From Candidatus Heritagella intestinalis (GTDB taxonomy: Bacteria > Bacillota > Clostridia > Oscillospirales > Acutalibacteraceae): 32,890 nt of DNA. The stretch is from NCBI GenBank assembly GCA_904420555.1, contig CAJFVO010000018.1:1-32890 (forward strand), in the 5' to 3' direction. The position numbers were made by a program, and so were the translations under genes. Within the stretch, counting starts at the first letter, position 1; each line of letters opens with the position of its first letter. Below the pieces are notes generated by a model. It searched no databases and was not told where the DNA came from. It saw only the letters and a program-made list of their open reading frames with translations. Shown here piece after piece: positions 8,995 to 15,577 of this stretch.

Positions 8995-9028
8995 GAAGGC
9001 GGTCAGGGTAGTTTTTTAAGCGCGGGAC

Positions 9029-9163
9029 AACGGCATCGAAAAACGGCCCTATTTCCTCGCGTCACTATTTTCGCGATTTTCACACCCAGGCTGTTTACGC
9101 GGGAAGAAAGGCTACTCATAGATGCCGCTATCTCGCGGCTTGGCACCGGACACTGTCCGGTTA
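9029..9163. repeat. REP-like repeat copy abutting the glyA stop codon
   Basis: The segment shares AACGGCATC, CACCCAGGCTG, ACGCGGGAAGAAAGGCT and a GCCGC/GCGGC hairpin with the tandem repeats at 10744-11003. It ends in a perfect 15-bp palindrome with CCGGACA/TGTCCGG arms (9146-9160) that touches the glyA stop codon (9161-9163). It probably also serves as a transcript end for glyA. Confidence 0.65.
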
Positions 9164-10414
9164 GCAATACAGGGGATACTTGGCGCACAGGGCGTCCACC
9201 ATTTCCCGAACCTTATCAGCGTTGGCGTCAAAGTCTTCCACCACCATGGCAATGCATTGGGCGATGGTGTCCATATCCTCTGTGTTCAGGCCCCGGGTAG
9301 TGACTGCCGGAGTGCCCAGACGCAGACCGCTGGTGACAAAGGGGCTGCGCTGCTCATTGGGCACGGTGTTTTTGTTGGCGGTGATGTACACCTCGTCCAG
9401 ACGGTGCTCCAGCTCCTTGCCGGTGAGCTCCATGCCCGTCAAATCCAGGAGCATCAGGTGGTTGTCCGTGCCGCCGGAAACCAGCTTCAGGCCGCGGGAC
9501 AGCAGGCCGTTGGCCAGGGCCTGGGCATTCTCCACAACGCGGCGGCCATACTCCTTGAATTCCGGCTTCAATGCTTCACCAAAGCATACGGCCTTAGCGG
9601 CGATAATATGCATGAGGGGGCCGCCCTGGGTGCCCGGGAAAATCGCCTTGTCAATGGCCTTGGCATACTGCTCCTTGCACAGAATCAGGCCGCCTCTGGG
9701 GCCCCGGAGTGTCTTATGGGTGGTAGTAGTCACCACGTCTGCCCACGGCACCGGGTTGGGATGCTGCCCTGCCGCTACCAGGCCGGCAATGTGGGCCATA
9801 TCTACCATGAGATACGCGCCGCACTCGTCGCAGATAGCCCGGAGCTTCTCAAAATCGATAACTCTGGGGTAGGCGCTGGCGCCGGCCACGATCATCTTGG
9901 GCTTGACCTCCATGGCCTGCTCCCGGAGCTTCTCATAGTCGATATAGTGGGTCTCCGGGTCTACGCCATAGGCGACAAAGTTAAAATAACTGCCGGAAAT
10001 ATTCACCGGGGAACCGTGGGTCAGGTGGCCGCCTTCCGCCAGATTCATGCCCATTACCGTGTCGCCGGGCTTGAGCAGGGCAAAGTACACCGCCATATTG
10101 GCCTGGGCGCCGGAATGGGGCTGCACGTTAGCGTGGTCAGCGCCAAAGAGCTGGCAGGCGCGCTCCCGGGCCAAATCCTCCACAATGTCCACATACTGGC
10201 ATCCGCCGTAGTAGCGCTTGCCGGGATAGCCCTCAGCGTATTTATTGGTGAGGACGCTGCCCATAGCCGCCATCACCGCCGGGGAAACGATATTCTCCGA
10301 AGCGATGAGCTCCAGGTTCCGGCGCTGGCGGCCCAGCTCCTGCCCCATGGCCTCTGCCACCTGGGGGTCATACTGGGAAACAAATCCGATGGTATCCATC
10401 ATATCCTGATACAT
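9161..10414 (-). CDS. glyA: Serine hydroxymethyltransferase
   Basis: This 417-residue PLP enzyme interconverts serine and glycine while loading one-carbon units onto tetrahydrofolate, in the cytoplasm. The family's landmarks are in order: [13 protein letters not shown] (35-47), [15 protein letters not shown] (57-71), the substrate and PLP loop [15 protein letters not shown], the PLP-contacting [12 protein letters not shown] (205-216), and the Schiff-base lysine Lys234 in [14 protein letters not shown]. Length is normal. The ATG follows AGGAGGAGCATT, and a promoter is visible at 10474-10502. The stop codon directly touches a 15-bp palindrome belonging to a repeat family also found beside other genes here. 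It is probably transcribed alone, since 419 bp separate it from rarA. Confidence 0.97.
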   Translation of the reverse strand: MYQDMMDTIGFVSQYDPQVAEAMGQELGRQRRNLELIASENIVSPAVMAAMGSVLTNKYAEGYPGKRYYGGCQYVDIVEDLARERACQLFGADHANVQPHSGAQANMAVYFALLKPGDTVMGMNLAEGGHLTHGSPVNISGSYFNFVAYGVDPETHYIDYEKLREQAMEVKPKMIVAGASAYPRVIDFEKLRAICDECGAYLMVDMAHIAGLVAAGQHPNPVPWADVVTTTTHKTLRGPRGGLILCKEQYAKAIDKAIFPGTQGGPLMHIIAAKAVCFGEALKPEFKEYGRRVVENAQALANGLLSRGLKLVSGGTDNHLMLLDLTGMELTGKELEHRLDEVYITANKNTVPNEQRSPFVTSGLRLGTPAVTTRGLNTEDMDTIAQCIAMVVEDFDANADKVREMVDALCAKYPLYC

Positions 10415-10473
10415 AATGCTCCTCCTGTTGATAAAAAATTCCGGCAGATTCTTTTCAATGAATTACCATGATA

Positions 10474-10502
10474 ATTATACACGTTTTCGAGACGCAACAC
10501 AA
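10474..10502 (-). promoter_or_regulatory. Likely glyA promoter
   Basis: On the minus strand TTGTGT is followed after 17 nt by a perfect TATAAT. Transcription would start near 10467, giving a leader of about 50 nt before the glyA ATG. Confidence 0.65.
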
Positions 10503-10615
10503 TGATTTTGTAAATTTTTCGAATCCCGTCCAAATCTTGCGTTTTTATTCTGCATTTTCCCTCGAAATTCTCTTTTCACCACACAGGAGACGGAGACGAT
10601 ACTACTGCAAAAAGA

Positions 10616-10734
10616 AAAGGCTCCCTCAGGGAGGGAGCTGTCAACGTTAGTTGACTGAGGAGTAAAGAAATGGGCTGTCAGCACAAACTCCCTCAGTCTC
10701 CTTCGGAGCCAGCTCCCTCATAGAGGGAGCCTTT
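10616..10734. repeat. 120-bp palindromic element with 12-bp terminal inverted repeats
   Basis: The ends AAAGGCTCCCTC (10616-10627) and GAGGGAGCCTTT (10723-10734) are exact reverse complements. Inside lie more GCTCCCTC/GAGGGAGC hairpins and TCAAC/GTTGA. There is no ORF. From memory it resembles REP/MITE-like palindromes seen in intergenic regions of clostridial genomes. Confidence 0.7.
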
Positions 10735-10770
10735 CAAGAGGAAAACGGCATCAAGAAACGACCTTGGAAA

Positions 10771-11003
10771 AAGGCTGCTCCTTGATGCCGCTACTTCGCG
10801 GCCTGGAAGCGGACACTGTCCGCCGCACCCAGGCTGCTTACGCGGGAAGAAAGGCTGCTCCTTAATGCCGCTACTTCGCGGCTTGGAAGCGGACACTGTC
10901 CGTGGAAGCGGACACTGTCCGCCGCACCCAGGCTGCTTACGCGGGAAGAAAGGCTGCTCCTTAATGCCAGCTATCTCGCGGCTTGCGTCCAGGCTCAGCC
11001 TGG
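10771..11003. repeat. Tandem array of 80-bp REP-like units
   Basis: Near-identical units start at 10771, 10851 and 10950; the third is partial and ends differently. Each contains AAGGCTGCTCCTT, a GCCGC/GCGGC hairpin, GCGGACACTGTCCGC and CACCCAGGCTGCTTACGCGG. The second unit carries an extra tandem 19-bp duplication (10884-10902 and 10903-10921), which explains its 99-bp length. The array ends with a 15-bp palindrome (10989-11003) that touches the stop codon of the GH38 gene. Confidence 0.8.
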
Positions 11004-13403
11004 TTAGCCGGTGATCATGGGATAGGGGTCAAAGGTGCGCTCGGTGAGCTCGGCCATGGCCTTCTCGGGGTTGGTCTCATCGCTGAGCCACAGGGAATAC
11101 TGGTACTCGCAGAAACCGGAGAGATCCATCTTGAAGTTGGTCTCCCAGGTATTGTTCATCACCCAGGAATACACCGGCCGCTGGTTGTTCTCCTCCTTGT
11201 TGTCGCACAAAAGGATGGGATGGTGGCGCATTTCACCCATGTATACCAGAGGAACATCACGGGAAGCCACCAGCACACTGCCGGCTTCGCCCACAAAGGC
11301 CAGGCCGTCGTCAGACATATAGTACTCCATGCATGTGCCGGGCAGCTGGTCCACACCGGGACGGAAGGCTTCGGCGCCCTTCTTCAGATACAGGGACTGG
11401 TTCTCTTCCAGGGAAAGGCTCAGGGGCAGGAACACGCTCTCGATGTCCGTGCTGATGGTCTTGCCCAGCTCCATGCGGAAATCAATGCGGGGCACAGCCT
11501 CAAACAGCTTGAGGAATACACTGCAATGAATGGTGCCGGTAAGGGTGTACTTCAGCTCCAGAATGGTAAAGACGTCGCCCCGCTCTTTGCAGACGATTTC
11601 TTCCAGCTGAGCCGTGTACAGCTTGGCGTGCTTGCCGCGGATATTCCGGCCCAGGACCCGGCGCTCCTGCTCTTCGTTACAGGGGAACTCCGGAAGCTGA
11701 ATCTGGATGGGGGTGCACTCATACAGAGGCGTGAAGAAGGGAGCAGCTCCTGCGGCCAGCATATCTTTGCCGGTGGCCTTGTTGACAAACCCGGTAACAC
11801 CCTCCTGAGGACGATAGGTCAGGTGGAACCAGCGGTTCTCAAACTCATAAGGCAGACGGTAGGTCATGGGGTCATAGTCGTTGACAATGTCCCGAATACG
11901 CTCGGCGCCCACATAAGCGTGGCGGCTGTTGAGGGTCTCCGACAGGGGCGGCAGCTCCTCAAAGGTATAGTTCTTCTCTTCTCCCGGAGCAAAGGAATCC
12001 AGGAAGGTAATCCGGCGTCCTCTGGGATGAGGGGAAACCTGGCAGGGCAGCTCCTGGCCGTCCTCACGGGTAATCCGGGCACGGGCCAGATAAGGGCTCT
12101 CAATATAGAATTCCACGGTCTGCAGGCCGGAAACTTGGTTGGGGGCGCAGACCCGCAGCTTGCCGTTGGTGTTGTAATACCGCATGATGTCCCCTTTTTC
12201 CTCGGCAATGAGGCCCAGCATCATGGAAGCGCTTTCGTGGGCCTTGGAAGCGTAGCTGTTCTTGCGCATATCCAGGTTCAGCACCATGGTGTCATAGGGA
12301 CAGGTAATGGTGGAGGAATGGCCCCAGGTGTGCTCCGCATAGAGGAGCAGGTTGTCTTCTGCCGTGCGGCACAGAGCGGGATAGTTCTCTTCCAACTTTT
12401 CATCCAGGCGATGGCACAGGGCATAGCGGCGCTGGGCTTCCTTATAGTGCTTCACCGCATAAGGCGTGGAGCCTGCGCCGTTGGCCCACCAGTCGGTGAG
12501 GTCGCCGTGGTACACCGGGCTGTCCTGGAGCTTGTCCCGGATAGCTTCATACAGCTCCTGGAGGGAGACCATGCGGATTTCCACGGTGTCGCTGTAACGA
12601 GCGTTGAAGCCCTCAATGGTGCGGAGAATCTCCGTCTCCGGAGGTGCGTTGTCGCTGAACACGCCGGACACGCTGGCCACAATAAAGTCATAGCGGTAGC
12701 CGTTCTCCTCGCAGAGGGTCAGGTAGTCCTCTACATTCTGATGGAGCTTGTCTACGTCGTCCATCTGGGTGGGAACCTCGCCGAACAGGTTCTGGGTCAT
12801 GAAATTGGCGGCGCGGTTGGGCTTTACTCCCAGGGCGTTGCCCAGATTGTAGTGTTCGCCGTTCCACACCAGCAGGCGCTTGCCTTCTGCATTCTCCCAC
12901 CAGTAGGCGTTCTGGTTCTGATAGAGGGGATACATGCCGTGGTGGCAGTGGATATTGGTGTAGAGGAACTCAATGCCATGGGAGAGCATAGCGTCCCGCT
13001 GGCCCATGGAGATGCCGTTGATGTCCGCGATCATGGCTGTGGCCGGATGCACGCCGTTTTTCTCCAAAAGCTCGCACATTTCATCCATGCGGCGGCTGAG
13101 AACCTTATTGTCCACCAAATCGCAGAAGTTGAGATAGGTGGCGGAAAAGCCGATACGCCCTTCCCGCATGAGACGGAAGAAGGCTTCTTTTTCTTCCGGG
13201 GTGGCGATTTTCAGGAATTCCTCCACGCAGAACCAGGTCTCGCAGTTCCAGCGGAAATCCTGATTTTCCGGCTGCTCCATAATCTGGAGCACCGAGCGGA
13301 TGTAGTTGGCCTGGTTGTGGATGACGTGCTCCTGCAAATCCGTGTAGCCAACATCGGTGTGGGAGTGATGAACGATGTACAGGGTTTTGATTTGGTGTTT
13401 CAT
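11004..13403 (-). CDS. Glycoside hydrolase family 38-type protein (alpha-mannosidase-like)
   Basis: This 799-residue protein opens with VHHSHTDVGYT (11-21), the metal-binding HxHxDxG-type signature of the GH38 catalytic domain. A likely nucleophile Asp127 sits in IADINGIS. Further conserved-looking stretches are NIHCHHGMYPL and WNGEHYNLGN. The C-terminal 400 residues look beta-rich, as in the mannosidase C-terminal domains. There is no signal peptide, so it should act in the cytoplasm on imported oligosaccharides. It could instead belong to a GH38-like family of unknown specificity (DUF5054-like). GGAGGAAG precedes the ATG. It lies 107 nt after a ROK kinase gene and downstream of a GntR regulator, so mannose or a mannoside is a plausible substrate. 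The stop codon abuts a perfect 15-bp palindrome. Confidence 0.75.
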   Translation of the reverse strand: MKHQIKTLYIVHHSHTDVGYTDLQEHVIHNQANYIRSVLQIMEQPENQDFRWNCETWFCVEEFLKIATPEEKEAFFRLMREGRIGFSATYLNFCDLVDNKVLSRRMDEMCELLEKNGVHPATAMIADINGISMGQRDAMLSHGIEFLYTNIHCHHGMYPLYQNQNAYWWENAEGKRLLVWNGEHYNLGNALGVKPNRAANFMTQNLFGEVPTQMDDVDKLHQNVEDYLTLCEENGYRYDFIVASVSGVFSDNAPPETEILRTIEGFNARYSDTVEIRMVSLQELYEAIRDKLQDSPVYHGDLTDWWANGAGSTPYAVKHYKEAQRRYALCHRLDEKLEENYPALCRTAEDNLLLYAEHTWGHSSTITCPYDTMVLNLDMRKNSYASKAHESASMMLGLIAEEKGDIMRYYNTNGKLRVCAPNQVSGLQTVEFYIESPYLARARITREDGQELPCQVSPHPRGRRITFLDSFAPGEEKNYTFEELPPLSETLNSRHAYVGAERIRDIVNDYDPMTYRLPYEFENRWFHLTYRPQEGVTGFVNKATGKDMLAAGAAPFFTPLYECTPIQIQLPEFPCNEEQERRVLGRNIRGKHAKLYTAQLEEIVCKERGDVFTILELKYTLTGTIHCSVFLKLFEAVPRIDFRMELGKTISTDIESVFLPLSLSLEENQSLYLKKGAEAFRPGVDQLPGTCMEYYMSDDGLAFVGEAGSVLVASRDVPLVYMGEMRHHPILLCDNKEENNQRPVYSWVMNNTWETNFKMDLSGFCEYQYSLWLSDETNPEKAMAELTERTFDPYPMITG

Positions 13404-13510
13404 GGAACTTCCTCCAAAAAGAAAATAGACTCAATAAAATAAAATACACTCTCAGGGAAAGAATCGCAGATGTACTGCAAAACTGCCTCCGCGAGAGAAT
13501 TCGGTTGTTC

Positions 13511-14443
13511 TTAGCTGCCAGTTCCCCCGCGGATTACGTCAAGACTTAGTCTTGACAGGCCCTGAATGGCTTTTTGAGAAGTGTCTGCGGTAATGTGCAG
13601 GCCTACCCCCTGCTCCCGGCAGAGAGCCCGCAGCGGCCCTAAAAACAGCGGCCCGCTCTTGGTAATCTGTCCGCCCAGGCAAAGGCACTGGGGCCTAAAA
13701 TCCCGAAGGAAGGGGGCCATGGCGTCCCGGATGCGTTCCCCGAACCGGAGGAAGCACTGCTGGGCCCTTGTATCCCCATCATGCACCCGCTGGGCCAGTT
13801 CTTTGCCCTCTAAAGGCTCTCCCAGCATTTCCCGGGTCAACCGCAGCAGGCCCCGCTTGGAGAGGTAGTCGTCAATGCAGCTGTCCAAAAAGGGAACCGG
13901 ATAGACATACCCCTTCGGCGGCACCCCCGGCGTGGATTCATCCGCCAGACGGCCCTCAACGCCAAAAGCGCTGCCGCAGCCGGTGCCGATGCAGATAAAC
14001 ATGGCCTTTTCCGCGCCCCGGGCGTTGCCGAAATACATCTCCCCCAGGGCAAAGGCGCTGACGTCGTTGATAAAGCGAATGTCCTTCCCCTCTAAGCCCT
14101 CCAAACCGGCCCCAGAGAGCCTTTGGAGCAGCTCCTGCCGCAAGTTTACGCCGTAAAGGGAATCGTACTTGTCCAGCCCCTGCATGAGGCTGATGCCCTT
14201 TTCATAATCAAAGGGGCCTGGGAAAGCCAGATGGACGCCGGTGACGGGAATCCCCTCCACCTGCCGGGCCAGTGCCAGAACAATCTGGGCAAAGTGCGTC
14301 AGCAGCTCTTCCTTTCCCCTGCCGGAATCTGCGGGAAAATAGTGTATGGGGGAAAGAAGCACCCCATCCAGCCCTACGGCCGCCGCCTTAATCTCTGTCC
14401 CGCCCACATCCAGACAGACCACTGCCTTCTGTTTTGCTGTCAT
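13511..14443 (-). CDS. ROK-family sugar kinase
   Basis: This protein of about 310 residues has the actin-like ATPase fold of ROK kinases. The phosphate-binding motif VCLDVGGTEIK lies near the N-terminus. FINDVSAFALGE contains the catalytic aspartate, and IGTGCGSAFGVEG is the second ATP motif. The usual ROK zinc-binding Cys cluster is absent, as in some sugar kinases. There is no DNA-binding domain, so it is an enzyme rather than a NagC/XylR-type repressor. The start is taken at ATG 14443, which has AAAGGG about 9 nt upstream; a GTG at 14452 is too close to that site. It lies between the GntR regulator and the GH38 gene. Phosphorylation of mannose to mannose-6-phosphate fits the divergent isomerase, but glucose or N-acetylmannosamine are alternatives. 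Confidence 0.8.
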   Translation of the reverse strand: MTAKQKAVVCLDVGGTEIKAAAVGLDGVLLSPIHYFPADSGRGKEELLTHFAQIVLALARQVEGIPVTGVHLAFPGPFDYEKGISLMQGLDKYDSLYGVNLRQELLQRLSGAGLEGLEGKDIRFINDVSAFALGEMYFGNARGAEKAMFICIGTGCGSAFGVEGRLADESTPGVPPKGYVYPVPFLDSCIDDYLSKRGLLRLTREMLGEPLEGKELAQRVHDGDTRAQQCFLRFGERIRDAMAPFLRDFRPQCLCLGGQITKSGPLFLGPLRALCREQGVGLHITADTSQKAIQGLSRLSLDVIRGGTGS

Positions 14444-14495
14444 TTGGGTCACACCCTTTATCTAAAAATCATGATTCGCTGGCTTTTCTCCTGGA

Positions 14496-15218
14496 TTATC
14501 GATGGATTTCAATTAAAAAGCTGCTGCTTCCCGCCGGATAGTAGCTTTCCGTATACTCCACCGGAACCTTGGACTCCATGCGGCCGCAGGAACTGATAAA
14601 GATAGCCGGCTCAAAGGGGCTGATTTTCAGCTCTGACGCAATATCCTGGGGCGTGGGCACCACTTCCAGCCGGCGGGAGGCGTGCTTCACTTCCAGCCCC
14701 CTGGAAGCCAGGATATCGTAAAAAGAAGCGTCGGTAAAATCCACGGTTTCCATATCCGGAAACAGCCTGTGGGGTACATACAGCACTGTATACACCACAG
14801 GGGCGTTCTGGTTGTAGCCCTCCAAATAGCGCAGGCGGGTGAGCCGGGTTACTTTGGAATTGGTGGGGAGCTCTAAGGCCGCCGCCACCTGGTCGGAGGC
14901 GCGCTCCAAAACCAGTTCCAGCACCACCGTGCGCAGTGTGTGGCCATGTTTGCGGCTTTCTTCCCGATAACCGGTGAGAAAAGTGGTAGATTCATGGATC
15001 ACTTTGGGCTGGGTCACAAAAGTCCCTTTTCCCTTAATGCGCTGAAGATAGCCTTCATTGGAAAGGCTGTCCAGGGCTTGCCGCACCGTAGGGCGGCTGA
15101 TGCCCAAAAGGGCCGCCAGCTCATTTTCGGTGGGAATCTGGCTACCAAGGGGATATTGCCCGGAAAGAATCCGGCTTCGGATATACTCCGCCGCCTGGAT
15201 ATGCAGTGCTTTGGACAT
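14496..15218 (-). CDS. GntR-family regulator with UTRA effector domain (HutC subfamily)
   Basis: This 240-residue transcription factor has an N-terminal winged helix (about 1-75) with PTENELAALLGISRPTVRQALDSL and KGKGTFV, the classic GntR signature. A UTRA ligand-binding domain follows (about 90-240), ending in the typical YPAGSSSFLIEIHR. UTRA domains usually sense sugar phosphates or amino-acid derivatives. The start at 15218 is chosen because AAGGAGG precedes it; an upstream ATG adds 19 unconvincing residues. It is the first gene of the leftward operon with the ROK kinase and GH38 genes. A long inverted repeat at 15409-15461 sits on both its own promoter and that of the divergent isomerase, so it probably represses both directions until a sugar phosphate binds. 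Confidence 0.9.
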   Translation of the reverse strand: MSKALHIQAAEYIRSRILSGQYPLGSQIPTENELAALLGISRPTVRQALDSLSNEGYLQRIKGKGTFVTQPKVIHESTTFLTGYREESRKHGHTLRTVVLELVLERASDQVAAALELPTNSKVTRLTRLRYLEGYNQNAPVVYTVLYVPHRLFPDMETVDFTDASFYDILASRGLEVKHASRRLEVVPTPQDIASELKISPFEPAIFISSCGRMESKVPVEYTESYYPAGSSSFLIEIHR

Positions 15219-15387
15219 TTTCCATTTCCTCCTTTTTCGTGAAACAGAATAGCACAATTTGCAGCCTTGCCGCATTTAAATTGATACTCGATACATTTTT
15301 GAACCGGCACGGATTTGTAAAACAAACCTGTCCTTGTTGCCATTGGGAAAGGTATCCCAATAAAGCTTTCTGCCTGCTTGTAAGGCC

Positions 15388-15415
15388 AGTATAACACAGC
15401 AATTTTATTTGTCAA
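15388..15415 (-). promoter_or_regulatory. Promoter of the gntR-ROK-GH38 operon
   Basis: On the minus strand a perfect TTGACA (15410-15415) is followed after 16 nt by TATACT (15388-15393). The -35 box lies inside the left operator arm. Confidence 0.65.
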
Positions 15416-15461
15416 TACATTTTTAAAAAAAATACATTTTCCCTCAAAAATGTATTGACAA
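15409..15461. promoter_or_regulatory. Perfect 16-bp inverted repeat, probable GntR operator pair
   Basis: TTGTCAATACATTTTT (15409-15424) and AAAAATGTATTGACAA (15446-15461) are exact reverse complements, 21 nt apart. Each arm contains GTATTGAC, which fits the GTnTAGAC-like sites of HutC-type GntR regulators in 7 of 8 positions. Each arm also contains a TTGACA -35 box. The product of the adjacent regulator gene is the obvious binder. Confidence 0.75.
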
Positions 15462-15483
15462 AACTCTTCGTATGTACTACTCT
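15455..15483 (+). promoter_or_regulatory. Promoter of the isomerase gene
   Basis: A perfect TTGACA (15455-15460) within the right operator arm is followed after 17 nt by TACTCT (15478-15483), a weak -10 box. The -35 is strong; the -10 is uncertain. Confidence 0.5.
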
Positions 15484-15577
15484 TATTTCCAGAAGGTACT
15501 GCGGCAATCCGCCGTGGTCCCGCGAATGAATCTCATATTAGAACCAACCCAGAATCATAAAAGGAGCGTGTTCATTG

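Larger units (their letters stand above)
8742..9160. other. Intergenic region between glyA and rarA filled with palindromic repeats
   Basis: No gene is seen in these 419 bp. From left to right the region holds a short palindromic element (8757-8817), a 12-bp hairpin (8898-8928), an AAAACC-GTCCC hairpin (8968-8994) and a copy of the REP-like repeat that ends at the glyA stop codon (9029-9163). A short minus-strand ORF here is only repeat sequence. Confidence 0.6.
10503..11003. other. Repeat-filled intergenic region, no gene
   Basis: Between the glyA promoter and the GH38 gene there is no credible coding sequence. After about 110 unremarkable bases come a 120-bp palindromic element and an array of 80-bp units. 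Two short minus-strand ORFs here run through repeat sequence and are discarded. Confidence 0.6.
15219..15577. other. Divergent regulatory region between gntR and the isomerase gene
   Basis: This 359-bp, AT-rich control region has a long leader (about 160 nt) on the gntR side. It carries four copies of the ATACATTTT half-site: 15291-15300, 15415-15424, 15432-15440 and inverted at 15446-15455. No ORF or RNA gene is credible within it. Confidence 0.6.

Noticed and set aside
10693-10896. 67-codon minus-strand ORF
   Set aside because: It is built entirely from the palindromic and tandem repeats.
10771-11003. CRISPR array
   Set aside because: The units are adjacent 80-bp tandem copies without unique spacers, and no cas genes are nearby.
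10983-13442. 819-codon plus-strand frame opposite the GH38 gene
   Set aside because: It is the antisense of a gene with clear GH38 motifs and a good ribosome site. The product is His/Val/Gly-rich, low-complexity shadow sequence that also runs into repeats.
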